A stretch of DNA of 36,648 bases from Bryobacterales bacterium (GTDB lineage: Bacteria > Acidobacteriota > Terriglobia > Bryobacterales > Bryobacteraceae): contig JADZAF010000335.1 in NCBI GenBank assembly GCA_020852755.1, forward strand, positions 1-36,648, given 5' to 3'. Of the stretch, positions 1 through 7,800 are shown in pieces. The translations under genes were made by a program, and so were the position numbers. The notes under the pieces were generated by a model. That model saw only the letters and a list, made by a program, of their open reading frames with translations, ran no database searches and was not told the DNA's origin. The number at the start of each line of letters is the position of its first letter. Position 1 is the first letter of the stretch.

Positions 1-746
1 CCGCCCAACAGGCTGGCAAAGGCCATGTCGCGGCGCGCGTCCGCGTCCCGGCCGTCCTCCCAGGCTCTCGGCAGAGCGCTCCGGGCGCGCCGCATCCCTT
101 CCAGGCAGAACATGTCCACCATGGCGTTGGCCCGCACCGAGACGTAGGGCTCGATCAACTGGGTGAGCGCGTCCAGCCCGGTGCTGGCGGTGACTTCCGG
201 CGCCAGATCGAAGGTGAGTTCCGGATCGACCACGGCGACTTTGGCCAGCATATGGGGACTTCGCAAGCTGGCTTTTACCCCGTGGGTCCGCGAGGCCAGC
301 ACCGCGTTGCGCGTCACCTCGGATCCGGTGCCCGCCGTAGTGGGAACGGCGATGAAGGGCAGGGACGCATGGGCGAGGCTCTGCCCCTTTCCGACGACTT
401 CCAGGTAGTCCAGCGGCTCGCCGCTGTTCGGGACCAGGGCCGCAATGGCTTTGCCGCCGTCGATGGCGCTGCCCCCGCCCACGGAGATGACCACGTCGCA
501 GCCTTCGGCCCGGGCCAGTTCCACCCCCTGCCGCACGCGGTCCACGTCGGGCTCGCCCTCGAAACCGAACGGCACCGGCGCCAATCCCGCGGCCGCCAGC
601 TCGTCGCGCAGCCGCCCGGCCCGCTCGGGAGTGCGCCCGGTGACCAGCAGCGCGCGGCGCCCGAGGCTGCGCGCCGCCGGCGCGGCCTCGCGCAGAGCGC
701 CGGCGCCGAAGACGATCCGGGCGGCCGTGGCAAATTCAAATCTCAT
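1..746 (-). CDS. iron-containing alcohol dehydrogenase, 3' part missing
   Basis: Family III (iron-type) NAD(P)-dependent alcohol dehydrogenase, probably cytoplasmic, interconverting an alcohol and an aldehyde or ketone. The first 248 residues are in the window; the C-terminal part with the two later metal histidines lies beyond base 1. The N-terminal Rossmann-like half shows the cofactor loop GGGSAIDGGK (about residues 90-99) and the family signature TTAGTGSE (136-143). The usual metal motif D-x3-H reads D192-A-L-T-Q196, so the first histidine is glutamine. The ATG at 746 lies 6 bases after the stop of the ABM-domain gene, so this is the last visible gene of the operon starting at 4544. The substrate is unknown; oxidation or reduction of a sugar-acid breakdown product fits the neighbours. 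Family call is firm, substrate is not. Confidence 0.9.
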   Translation of the reverse strand, partial: MRFEFATAARIVFGAGALREAAPAARSLGRRALLVTGRTPERAGRLRDELAAAGLAPVPFGFEGEPDVDRVRQGVELARAEGCDVVISVGGGSAIDGGKAIAALVPNSGEPLDYLEVVGKGQSLAHASLPFIAVPTTAGTGSEVTRNAVLASRTHGVKASLRSPHMLAKVAVVDPELTFDLAPEVTASTGLDALTQLIEPYVSVRANAMVDMFCLEGMRRARSALPRAWEDGRDADARRDMAFASLLG

Positions 747-752
747 GCCCGG

Positions 753-1058
753 TTACCAGCCCTCATCCGCGGGGAAAATGTTGGCGTACCGCACGCTGCC
801 GCGCGGCTCGGCCATCATCGGGGCCACCGCATCGCGCCACGCCCGGTAGTGCGCCGTCTCCTTGTGCCGGGCGGCGGCCTCTTCGCTCCGGTACACCTCC
901 ACCAGGACGAAGCGGCACGGATCACCGGCCTGCTGGATCACGTCGAAGCGGGCGATCCCCGGCTCTTCCACGCTGTGCCGCGCGTTCTCCACCGTGGCCT
1001 GCTTGAACGCCTTGACGAAGTCCGGCTTGACGCGGGCATGCACGTGAACGATGAGCAT
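753..1058 (-). CDS. ABM-domain protein, LsrG/quinol monooxygenase-like
   Basis: A 101-residue single-domain protein of the antibiotic-biosynthesis-monooxygenase (dimeric alpha-beta barrel) fold. The N-terminal strand [12 protein letters not shown], the central RFDVIQQ and [20 protein letters not shown] segments and the late MMAEPRG turn are the typical order of the YgiN/LsrG group, and the length is normal. These small proteins act as cofactor-free monooxygenases or isomerases; LsrG isomerises a phospho-AI-2 product. Which reaction applies here cannot be read from the sequence. The ATG at 1058 has a strong GGAGG Shine-Dalgarno 6 bases upstream. A TATACT box on the same strand at 1081-1086, just behind the MFS stop, could be a weak internal promoter, though no -35 is seen. 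Position between transporter and dehydrogenase suggests a role in the same catabolic route. Confidence 0.88.
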   Translation of the reverse strand: MLIVHVHARVKPDFVKAFKQATVENARHSVEEPGIARFDVIQQAGDPCRFVLVEVYRSEEAAARHKETAHYRAWRDAVAPMMAEPRGSVRYANIFPADEGW

Positions 1059-1111
1059 GGTAATCCTCCGAAACCCGCCGAGTATAGCATTACCCGCGGG
1101 GCCGGGCGGCT

Positions 1112-2398
1112 TCAGAAGTTCAGCACGATGCCGTCCGGGTCCGGCCGCTTGCGGGCGCGCACCATGGTCACGAAAACCAGCGTCGCCACGCAGGGCACCA
1201 GGGAGGCCGCGATGACCACCGGCTGGAAGGAGAAGCGATCGGTGACCCGCCCGATCAGGTACGTGGAAAGCAGCGTCCCGAGGCCTGCCCCGGTGCCGCC
1301 CAGCCCGCTGACCGAGGCCACGGCGCGGGTGTGGAAAACGTCGGCCGGAAGCGACAGGAACATGGTCGCGCAGGCGGCATAGGCGAAGGTCGCGTAAGCA
1401 AACAGCGCGATCAGGATCAGGTAATCGCTCGCGAAGGCGGCCGGAATCAGCAGCAGCATGCTGGGGCCGAAGATCAGCAGCACGGTGCGGCGCGCCTTGC
1501 CGACCGGCCATCCCCGGCTGATCCACCAGCTCGAGAGCCCGCCGCCGAAGAAGTTGCCCAGGTCGGCGGCCAGGAACGGCACCCAGAAACCGAGCACACT
1601 CTTCTCCAGCGCGAAGCCCCGGCTGGCCAGGTACAGTGCGAACCAGTCCGAGATCAGGAACCAGTACGGGTCCAGCAGGCCCCGGCCGATCAGGATGCCC
1701 CAGGTCTGCCGGTAGCGGAGCAGCTTGCCCCAGCCGGCCGGAGGCAGACCGCCGCTCTCATCGGTCTGCGAAGCACGGCCCGCAATAATGTGCTGGAGCT
1801 CCTCCTTGCTGATGCGGGGGTGCCGCTCCGGAGGAAAGTAGAGTTTCCTCCAGGCGATCAGCCAGAGGAAACCCAGACATCCGGTGATCAGGAAAGCCGG
1901 CCGCCAGCTATCGAACGACCGGTACAGAAACAGCACCAGGAAGGGCGCAATCGCCCCGCCGATCGAGGAGCCGCTGTCAAACAGCGCCACCGCCCAGGCA
2001 CGCTCCTTGTTTGGGAACCACTCCGAGACGGCCTTGGCCGCTCCCGGCCAGTTGGGTCCCTCGCCCACCCCCAGCAGGAAACGGAAAACGCGGAAACCGG
2101 TCAGACCCTGAGCGAGGGACGTCAGGCAGGCGACCGTGGAGTAGAAGATCACGGTCAGCGACAGGCCGCGGCGCGTGCCCAGCCAGTCCAGCAGGCGCCC
2201 GCCCACTCCCTGCATGATGGTGTAGGCCAGGCGGAAGGCGATCAGGACGGTGGCGAAATCGGTGTTCGACCACTGGTATTCCTGCTTGAGAAAAGGCGCC
2301 AGCACGCTGAGCGTCTGGCGGTCGATGTAGTTGATCACCGTGGAGGCGAACAGCAGGCCGCCGATCCACCATCGCAAGCGCCGGATTGGCTTCTTCAT
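1112..2398 (-). CDS. MFS transporter, ACS family (hexuronate/sugar-acid type)
   Basis: A 428-residue inner-membrane secondary transporter of the major facilitator superfamily, most like the anion:cation symporter branch (ExuT, GudP, DgoT), which imports hexuronates, glucarate or galactonate with protons. The start [16 protein letters not shown], the [14 protein letters not shown] motif in the first membrane segment and the [14 protein letters not shown] motif of segment 4 are hallmarks of this branch. About 12 hydrophobic segments are visible with a long polar central loop near residues 195-225. Its ATG overlaps the TGA of the upstream enolase-family gene by four bases (ATGA), so translation is probably coupled. 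The pairing of an ACS transporter with an acid-sugar dehydratase-like enzyme is a common catabolic arrangement. The exact substrate is not determined. Confidence 0.92.
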   Translation of the reverse strand: MKKPIRRLRWWIGGLLFASTVINYIDRQTLSVLAPFLKQEYQWSNTDFATVLIAFRLAYTIMQGVGGRLLDWLGTRRGLSLTVIFYSTVACLTSLAQGLTGFRVFRFLLGVGEGPNWPGAAKAVSEWFPNKERAWAVALFDSGSSIGGAIAPFLVLFLYRSFDSWRPAFLITGCLGFLWLIAWRKLYFPPERHPRISKEELQHIIAGRASQTDESGGLPPAGWGKLLRYRQTWGILIGRGLLDPYWFLISDWFALYLASRGFALEKSVLGFWVPFLAADLGNFFGGGLSSWWISRGWPVGKARRTVLLIFGPSMLLLIPAAFASDYLILIALFAYATFAYAACATMFLSLPADVFHTRAVASVSGLGGTGAGLGTLLSTYLIGRVTDRFSFQPVVIAASLVPCVATLVFVTMVRARKRPDPDGIVLNF

Positions 2399-3633
2399 GG
2401 GATGAGGCCCGGTTTGAACAACGAGGCGGCGGCCAGTTCCTCGCACTTCAGGTCCGCTCCCAGGCCGGGCAATTCCGGGGTCAGGTAGGAGGGGCCGTCC
2501 ATTCGCAGCGGAGTCCGGGTGAACCGGGTCGCGAGCTCGAAGACCGTGGGATTGAACTCCAACAGGGAGCACTCCGGAACGGCGGCCGCCAGGTGCACCG
2601 CGGCGGCGATCTGGGGCCCGAAGGCGATGCTGACATGCGGCGCCAGCGGAATCCCCCGTTCCCGGGCCGGGCCGGCAAGGTGCAGGGACTCGGTGATCCC
2701 GGTCCGCCCCAGGTCGGGCTGCAGGACCCCGATCGCGCCTGCCTTAAAGAACGGCGCCAGTTCGTAGCGCGTGCGGTAGCTCTCGCCCAGCGCGATGGGG
2801 GTCGTGATGGAGCGTGCCAGGCGGGCGTGTGCCTCCACGTCTTCGGGCGGAAATGGGCACTCCAGCCAGAGGGCGTTCCGGGCGTCCAATTGCTCTCCGA
2901 AGCCGGCGGCCCGGTCCTCGGCCAGGTGCCACAGGGCGTCCACGCCCACCCTCACCTGCTGCCCGAAGACATCGCGAAGCGCGTCCATGGTGTCCAGGAT
3001 CTCCTGCTCGCAGGTTCCCAGGTACAGTTTGAAGTGGCGGAAACCGGGGTAACGCCGGGCGAACGCCAGCTTGCCCTCCAGGGTCTCGCCGGCCAGGCCG
3101 CTCAGGTACGACGGCACCGCCGGCCGCGGCGCTTCCGCAATCAGCTTCGATACCGGCCGGCCGGCCATCTTGCCCGCCAGATCCCACAAAGCCAGATCCA
3201 GGCCGCTGATGGCGTCCAGCATGAACCCGCCGGTCTGCCCTCGCACGCGCATGGCGGAGTACAGGCGCAGCCACCAGTCCGCGATCTCCTGGCGGCTGCC
3301 CCCGAAGGTCTGGCCGGTCAGCAGGGGCGCGAGCAGGTGATCGATGATGGCGCAGACCACCGGCGGCGCCAGGGGCGCCTGCGACTCGCCCCAGGCCGTA
3401 AGCCCGTCCTCGGTCCGGATTCTGATCAGGGCGGTTTCGAAATGCACGGCGTACAAGGCGGGGTAGGCGGCCGACCAGCGGTAGGGGGCGGCGCCGGATT
3501 CCAGTTGCGTTGGAGAACCCGCCGTGCCGGTGGCCGCCGCCAGATCGCGCGGGATGCGTATGGGGAAGCTCTCCACCGTGGCAAGCCGGACCGGGCGCAC
3601 AGCCGCGGCGGGACCTTCCGCCGGCAGTTTCAC
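2395..3633 (-). CDS. enolase-superfamily protein, mandelate racemase/acid-sugar dehydratase-like
   Basis: A 412-residue member of the enolase superfamily, mandelate-racemase subgroup. These enzymes take a proton from the carbon next to a carboxylate, using Mg2+, usually in racemisation or dehydration of sugar acids. The N-terminal capping domain covers about 15-150 and the barrel 160-390. Metal ligands are D232, E258 and E284, and the His-Asp dyad is H333 with D307. The usual K-x-K catalytic pair reads K202-L-Y204, so the second lysine is replaced by tyrosine. The GTG start at 3633 overlaps the TGA of the SLBB gene (GTGA); no in-frame ATG lies nearby, and a GTG 19 codons later, before the ESFPIRIP strand, is the alternative. 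Coupling to the MFS gene downstream supports a sugar-acid pathway. Confidence 0.9.
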   Translation of the reverse strand: MKLPAEGPAAAVRPVRLATVESFPIRIPRDLAAATGTAGSPTQLESGAAPYRWSAAYPALYAVHFETALIRIRTEDGLTAWGESQAPLAPPVVCAIIDHLLAPLLTGQTFGGSRQEIADWWLRLYSAMRVRGQTGGFMLDAISGLDLALWDLAGKMAGRPVSKLIAEAPRPAVPSYLSGLAGETLEGKLAFARRYPGFRHFKLYLGTCEQEILDTMDALRDVFGQQVRVGVDALWHLAEDRAAGFGEQLDARNALWLECPFPPEDVEAHARLARSITTPIALGESYRTRYELAPFFKAGAIGVLQPDLGRTGITESLHLAGPARERGIPLAPHVSIAFGPQIAAAVHLAAAVPECSLLEFNPTVFELATRFTRTPLRMDGPSYLTPELPGLGADLKCEELAAASLFKPGLIP

Positions 3634-4544
3634 CGGCGCCAGATTACCACCCCGCTGGCCGTGGTCAGCGAGAGGTCCAGTACCCGGCCAAAGGCGCGCT
3701 TGGTGACGCTGCCGGGGACGAACAGGATGTCGTTGGCGGCCAGGATGCGCTCGGCGCCCGGGCCGGTCATCCTGCCCGTGAGCTGCACGGGAATCTCGGT
3801 GCGCTTGCCCGCGGCATCGTGCCGGAAGATCACAACTTCCTTCATCTTGGCCGTGCGCTGGGGGCCGCCCGCCAGGGCCAGGGCCTGCAGCACGTTCACG
3901 GCCTGGTGCGATTCCAGGGGGTAGGCGCCGGGCCGCTCCACGTCGCCCAGAACGTAGACGAACTCGGCCGGCAGCACCCGCACCTGATCGCCGGGATAGA
4001 CCAGGATGCCCGCAGCAGCTTCGTTGTTGTGCAGCACGTCGACCACCGACGCCTCCACCGTCTGGCCGGCATCGGGGTGAGCCGTTCCCCGGGTGACCAG
4101 AATCCGGTTTCCCGCCTTGGCGTTGGGGGTGTCCGCCAACCCCTGGGCAAGCGCAATCACCTCCACCAGGGGCTTCGCGCTGGGGATGTGGTAGAGACCC
4201 GGAAGTTTCACCGCGCCCACTACCGATACCGGCCGGCTCTTGTACTCGCGCACGAACACGCTGACGCTGGGGTTGTTCAGGTACTTCTCCGCCAGCAGGC
4301 CGGCCAGTTTCTCCTCCAGGCCGGACGGAGTGAGGCTTTCGGCCCGCACCGCGCCCAGAAGCGGCAGCGTGATCGACCCCTTTTGATCCACCCGCACCGT
4401 GCGATTGAGTTCGGGCACCTGGAAGACCTGGATTTCCAGCACATCGTCGGGGCCGATGGGGAGATCCTTCGGTAGTTCGCCGGGCGCCGGCAGGGCGGGT
4501 CCGGCAGCCATCAGAACAGCCAGGAGCAGCGCCACACTCAGCAT
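3630..4544 (-). CDS. polysaccharide export protein, Poly_export + SLBB domains
   Basis: A 304-residue exported protein of the Wza/outer-membrane polysaccharide export family, which forms the periplasmic and outer-membrane channel for capsule or exopolysaccharide. Residues 1-20 are a signal peptide without a lipobox cysteine. Residues 28-100 match the Poly_export domain (IGPDDVLEIQVFQVPEL), followed by two SLBB beta-grasp repeats at about 106-190 and 195-280 (VYVLGDVERPGAYPL). The last 20 residues form a possible amphipathic helix ending in WRR, as in Wza-type outer-membrane anchors. No co-polymerase, kinase or flippase gene adjoins it; instead it heads a sugar-acid catabolic operon through a GTGA overlap. 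The ATG at 4544 has no Shine-Dalgarno; an out-of-frame ATG lies 7 bases upstream. Family is clear, the exported polymer is unknown. Confidence 0.92.
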   Translation of the reverse strand: MLSVALLLAVLMAAGPALPAPGELPKDLPIGPDDVLEIQVFQVPELNRTVRVDQKGSITLPLLGAVRAESLTPSGLEEKLAGLLAEKYLNNPSVSVFVREYKSRPVSVVGAVKLPGLYHIPSAKPLVEVIALAQGLADTPNAKAGNRILVTRGTAHPDAGQTVEASVVDVLHNNEAAAGILVYPGDQVRVLPAEFVYVLGDVERPGAYPLESHQAVNVLQALALAGGPQRTAKMKEVVIFRHDAAGKRTEIPVQLTGRMTGPGAERILAANDILFVPGSVTKRAFGRVLDLSLTTASGVVIWRR

Positions 4545-4552
4545 GACGCATG

Positions 4553-4558
4553 AGTTTA
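4553..4558 (-). promoter_or_regulatory. candidate -10 box for the SLBB operon
   Basis: TAAACT read on the minus strand ends 8 bases before the ATG at 4544, so transcription would start within about two bases of the start codon. No -35 is recognisable at 16-18 bases and no Shine-Dalgarno precedes the ATG. Weak on its own; it is kept because the same geometry recurs at four other genes in the window. Confidence 0.3.
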
Positions 4559-4641
4559 GCAGATGCCGCCAACCGGCGCACCGGCCGGCCGTCACGATAA
4601 AATGGAATACGCTGCTCATGTTTTCGTTTCGAGGCTGACCT

Positions 4642-6135
4642 TTGACGGCCCGGATCTTTCTGAAGCTGCTGGTCGCGGTGGTCTGTCTGCTGGTGCTCGC
4701 CATGGGCGCCGTGGACCTGGTGGCCATTCGCGTCGCCGAATCCCATTTCGTGCGCAGTTTCACCCGCGACGTAGAGGATAAAGCGCGCCTGGTATCGCTC
4801 TCCCGAGGGCGGGAACTTCCGGGCCTCGATGAAGCCGCTTTGAAGGCCATGGCCCAGGCCGCCGGCGGGCGGTTGACCCTCATCGACAGATCGGGCCGGG
4901 TGCTGGGGGATTCGGAAGCGCATGCCGCCGAGATGGAGAACCATGCCACGCGGCCCGAGTTCATCGAGGCGTTACGGGGAAGGAGCGGATCCTCCATCCG
5001 CCACAGTGCGACACTCAACGTGGATTTCCTGTATGCCGCGGTGCCCCTGCCGGACGGGGCCCTGCGCATCGCGGTCCCGCTTTCCGAGGTCGATCGCCAG
5101 GTGGCCAGCCTGCGGACGCAGTTGTTGATCGCCGTCGCCCTGGCCTTCCTGCCCGCCATCGTGGTTGCGATCCTGCTGGCCCGGGGCATCGCCGCGCGGC
5201 TGGCGGAGATCATTGCCTTCGCCGGCGAGCTGGCCAAGGGCAATTTTCAGGCGCGGCTCGAGCACGTTCGGGGCGACGAGCTGGGCCTGCTGGGCCGGCA
5301 GTTGAACGAAACCGGCGAGAACCTGCAGAAGATCGTGAGCCAGCTGGACCGCGAGCACGCCGAACTGGAGAGGCTGGAGCGCATCCGCAAGGACTTCGTG
5401 ATCAACGTGTCCCACGAGCTGCGTACCCCGCTGGCCTCTATTCAGGGGTATACGGAAACGCTGATGGATGGAGCCCTGCACGATCCCGAGTACAACCAGC
5501 GCTTCCTGGGGATTATCCGGCACAACGCCGAGCGTCTCACCCGGCTCACCGCGGACCTGCTGACGCTCTCCCGGATCGAACTGGGGCGCCACCGCTTCGA
5601 ATTCGAAATCCGGGACCTGAACGAGCTGATCCACGGGGCATTGGACACCATGCGGCCCATGGCGCTGAAGAAAGGGCTGCGCCTGGACTTCCAGCCGCTG
5701 GCTGAAGATCCCCGGGTCCATTGCGACGCGGAAGCTGTTCACCAGATTGCCAGCAACCTCCTGGATAACGCCATCAAGTATTCCCCCGGCGACAGTTCCG
5801 TGACGGTGGGCGCGCGACCGCTCGACGCCGGCTGGGTGGAGGTTTTCGTGCACAACACCGGGGCGGGCATCCCGGCGGAGGATTTGCCCCGCCTCTTCGA
5901 GCGCTTCTACCGGGTCGACAAAGCCCGGTCCCGAAATCTGGGCGGCACCGGGCTGGGACTGACCATCGTCAAGCACCTGGTGCGCGGCCATCGCGGGGAA
6001 GTCCGGGTGGAAAGCGAGCCGGACCGCGGCGCGACTTTCTACTTCACCCTTCCCCGCCCGGAAGCCGCCGCCGGCCGGGACGCCGAGTGGAGCGCGCCGG
6101 TCGCGGCTCCGTTTTCCAACGAATCCACGGTGTGA
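4642..6135 (+). CDS. membrane sensor histidine kinase, PhoR-like
   Basis: A 497-residue inner-membrane sensor kinase. Membrane segment 1 spans about 7-28, an extracytoplasmic sensor region 30-158 carries the RLTLIDRSGRVLGDSEA strand-turn typical of PhoR/WalK-type Cache or PAS-like sensors, and segment 2 spans 160-181. A HAMP linker (182-235) follows, then HisKA with the phosphate-accepting H258 in VSHELRTPL, and an HATPase domain with the N box (ASNLLDNAIKYS), the GAGIP G1 box, the LFERFYR F box and the GGTGLGL G2 box. The TTG start at 4642 is the first possible start after an in-frame TGA at 4636 and has GAGG at 4631-4634. The regulator gene follows after 6 bases. The name PhoR is by resemblance; no phosphate-transport genes are nearby and the signal is unknown. 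Confidence 0.95.
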   Translation: MTARIFLKLLVAVVCLLVLAMGAVDLVAIRVAESHFVRSFTRDVEDKARLVSLSRGRELPGLDEAALKAMAQAAGGRLTLIDRSGRVLGDSEAHAAEMENHATRPEFIEALRGRSGSSIRHSATLNVDFLYAAVPLPDGALRIAVPLSEVDRQVASLRTQLLIAVALAFLPAIVVAILLARGIAARLAEIIAFAGELAKGNFQARLEHVRGDELGLLGRQLNETGENLQKIVSQLDREHAELERLERIRKDFVINVSHELRTPLASIQGYTETLMDGALHDPEYNQRFLGIIRHNAERLTRLTADLLTLSRIELGRHRFEFEIRDLNELIHGALDTMRPMALKKGLRLDFQPLAEDPRVHCDAEAVHQIASNLLDNAIKYSPGDSSVTVGARPLDAGWVEVFVHNTGAGIPAEDLPRLFERFYRVDKARSRNLGGTGLGLTIVKHLVRGHRGEVRVESEPDRGATFYFTLPRPEAAAGRDAEWSAPVAAPFSNESTV

Positions 6136-6141
6136 AAGGCA

Positions 6142-6849
6142 ATGAAGAGGAAAATACTGCTGATCGAGGATGACGCGGACCTGTACTCCCTGCTGAAGTA
6201 CAACCTGGAGAAGGAGGGCTTCATCCTGCACGGTTCCCAGACCGGGAAGGGCGCGCTCGAACTCTGCCGGCGCGTTCAGCCGGACCTGATCCTGCTGGAC
6301 ATCATGCTGCCCGATTCCGACGGCCTGGACATCTGCAAAACGATTCGCAGCCAGGCCGACCTCGCGGGCATCCCGCTCATCTTTCTTACTGCCCGGGCGT
6401 CGGAGGCCGACCGCATCGTGGGTCTGGAAATCGGCGCTAACGACTACGTGGTCAAGCCGTTCTTCGTCCGGGAGCTGATTGCCCGCATCCGGCTGCAACT
6501 GCGCTCCCACTCCGAACCGGCGCGCGTGCTGGCGGCGGGCGGCATTGAGCTGGACCGTGCCGGCCGCCAGGTCCGCCTGGACGGCGAAACGGTGTCGCTG
6601 ACCGCCACCGAGTTCCGGCTGCTCGAATTCCTGATGAGCCGCCCGGGGGTCGTCTTTACCCGCGACCAGTTGCTGAGCGCCGTGTGGGGCCACGACCGCG
6701 CGGTCACCGACCGCACCGTGGACGTCTACATCCTGCGCCTGCGGCAGAAACTGGAGACCGACCCGGCCGACCCCGCCATGATCCATTCGGTGCGGGGCTT
6801 CGGTTACAGCTTCGAACCGCGCAGGATCGAGGCCGGGACCGCCGGCTGA
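6142..6849 (+). CDS. OmpR/PhoB-family response regulator
   Basis: A 235-residue two-domain response regulator and partner of the kinase immediately upstream. The receiver domain (1-120) holds the acidic pair D10-D11, the phosphorylated D53 (LILLDIMLP), the switch T83 and K105 (YVVKPF). The winged-helix DNA-binding domain (about 130-230) has the recognition-helix region TDRTVDVYILRLRQKLE and the C-terminal hairpin SVRGFGYSF. The kinase-then-regulator order is the reverse of the usual phoB-phoR order. The gap to the kinase is 6 bases, so the pair is co-transcribed. It ends convergently with aqpZ, leaving 24 bases. It binds DNA in the cytoplasm; its targets cannot be read from this window. Confidence 0.95.
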   Translation: MKRKILLIEDDADLYSLLKYNLEKEGFILHGSQTGKGALELCRRVQPDLILLDIMLPDSDGLDICKTIRSQADLAGIPLIFLTARASEADRIVGLEIGANDYVVKPFFVRELIARIRLQLRSHSEPARVLAAGGIELDRAGRQVRLDGETVSLTATEFRLLEFLMSRPGVVFTRDQLLSAVWGHDRAVTDRTVDVYILRLRQKLETDPADPAMIHSVRGFGYSFEPRRIEAGTAG

Positions 6850-6873
6850 CAGCTGCCGGGCACAGACGCCGCC

Positions 6874-7599
6874 TCAGGCGGCCGCGGTCTTTCCCTTCTC
6901 CGCGGCGGGTTCCGATGCGATGGCCGGATAGACCAGGCCCGCGATGATGGCTCCCGCGATCGGCGCAATCCAGAAGAGCCAGAGCTGAGCCATGGCCCAG
7001 CCGCCGACGAACAGCGCCGGTCCGGTGCTGCGCGCGGGATTCACCGAGGTGTTGGTTACCGGGATGCTGATCAGGTGGATCAGGGTCAGACCCAGGCCGA
7101 TCGCCACCGGCGCCAGCCCTTGCGGCGCCCGGCGGTCGGTCGACCCCAGAATGATCATCAGGAACATGAAGGTCAGGACCGTCTCCGACACCAGGCAAGC
7201 CATCAGCGAGTAGCCGCCCGGCGAGTGGGCCGCGTACCCGTTGGAGGCGAACCCGCCGGCCAGGTCAAAGCCCGGCTGCCCGCTGGCGATGACGTACAGA
7301 ACAGCCGCCCCGGCGATGGCGCCGATTACCTGGGCGGCGATGTAGGCGGGCAGTTCCGAAGCCGGAAACCGGCGGCCTGCCGCCAGACCAACCGAGACGG
7401 CCGGGTTCAGATGGCAGCCCGATATGTGGCCGATGGCATAAGCCATGGTCAACACCGTCAGGCCAAAGGCCAGCGCGACCCCCAGCAGTCCGATCCCCAC
7501 GTTAGGAAAAGCCGCGGCCAGCACGGCGCTGCCGCAACCACCGAAAACCAGCCAGAAAGTGCCGACGAATTCGGCGAGGGCTCTCTTCGTCAACGGCAT
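6874..7599 (-). CDS. aqpZ: aquaporin Z
   Basis: A 241-residue MIP-family channel in the inner membrane that passes water. Six membrane segments and the two half-helix loops are complete, with NPA motifs at 65-67 (HLNPAVS) and 187-189 (SVNPARS). The selectivity filter is water-specific: H175 (LIHLISIP), T184 and R190 match the E. coli AqpZ positions, so this is not a glycerol facilitator. The length is usual for AqpZ. The ATG at 7599 has a GGAG Shine-Dalgarno 7-10 bases upstream. The stop codon lies in the loop of a small hairpin (6868-6882, GCCGCC/GGCGGC), which may help to end both this gene and the convergent regulator gene. A larger hairpin sits in its leader at 7616-7642. Confidence 0.96.
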   Translation of the reverse strand: MPLTKRALAEFVGTFWLVFGGCGSAVLAAAFPNVGIGLLGVALAFGLTVLTMAYAIGHISGCHLNPAVSVGLAAGRRFPASELPAYIAAQVIGAIAGAAVLYVIASGQPGFDLAGGFASNGYAAHSPGGYSLMACLVSETVLTFMFLMIILGSTDRRAPQGLAPVAIGLGLTLIHLISIPVTNTSVNPARSTGPALFVGGWAMAQLWLFWIAPIAGAIIAGLVYPAIASEPAAEKGKTAAA

Positions 7600-7615
7600 G
7601 CTTGATCTCCTCGGG

Positions 7616-7642
7616 CTCCGCCGGCGCTCTCGCCCGGCGGAG
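7616..7642 (-). promoter_or_regulatory. hairpin in the aqpZ leader
   Basis: CTCCGCCGG at 7616-7624 and its perfect complement CCGGCGGAG at 7634-7642 form a 9-base stem with a 9-base loop. It ends only about 5 bases before the Shine-Dalgarno of aqpZ on the minus strand. If transcribed it could limit ribosome access or stabilise the mRNA. There is no T-run, so it is not a classical terminator. The function is inferred from position only. Confidence 0.45.
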
Positions 7643-7752
7643 GCTGCGCGACCCAGACACCGCGGGTGAACGTGCCATCCAACTTCGTGCTCCGGGGCAC
7701 AAACCGCTCCTCATTCTGTGAATGATACTCCCGGGGAAGGCAGAAGGCACCG

Positions 7753-7779
7753 GCCGTCAGCCAGAATGGGGCTGACGGC
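7753..7779 (-). terminator. probable terminator hairpin behind the Gfo/Idh gene
   Basis: GCCGTCAGCC (7753-7762) and GGCTGACGGC (7770-7779) form a perfect 10-base stem with a 7-base loop, starting 22 bases after the stop of the oxidoreductase gene read on the minus strand. No run of T follows, so it may need Rho or act as a 3'-end stabiliser. The 201-base gap 7600-7800 holds this hairpin and the aqpZ leader hairpin, and no gene. Confidence 0.5.
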
Positions 7780-7800
7780 TTATGTCCGGCGCCTGGCGGC

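Noticed and set aside
2386..3924. A 512-codon open frame on the plus strand
   Set aside because: It is antisense to the dehydratase-like and SLBB genes, which show family motifs and coupled starts.
4642..6849. Calling the two-component pair PhoR-PhoB outright
   Set aside because: The domains fit, but the gene order is reversed and no pst, phoU or phosphatase gene is present, so only the family level is claimed.
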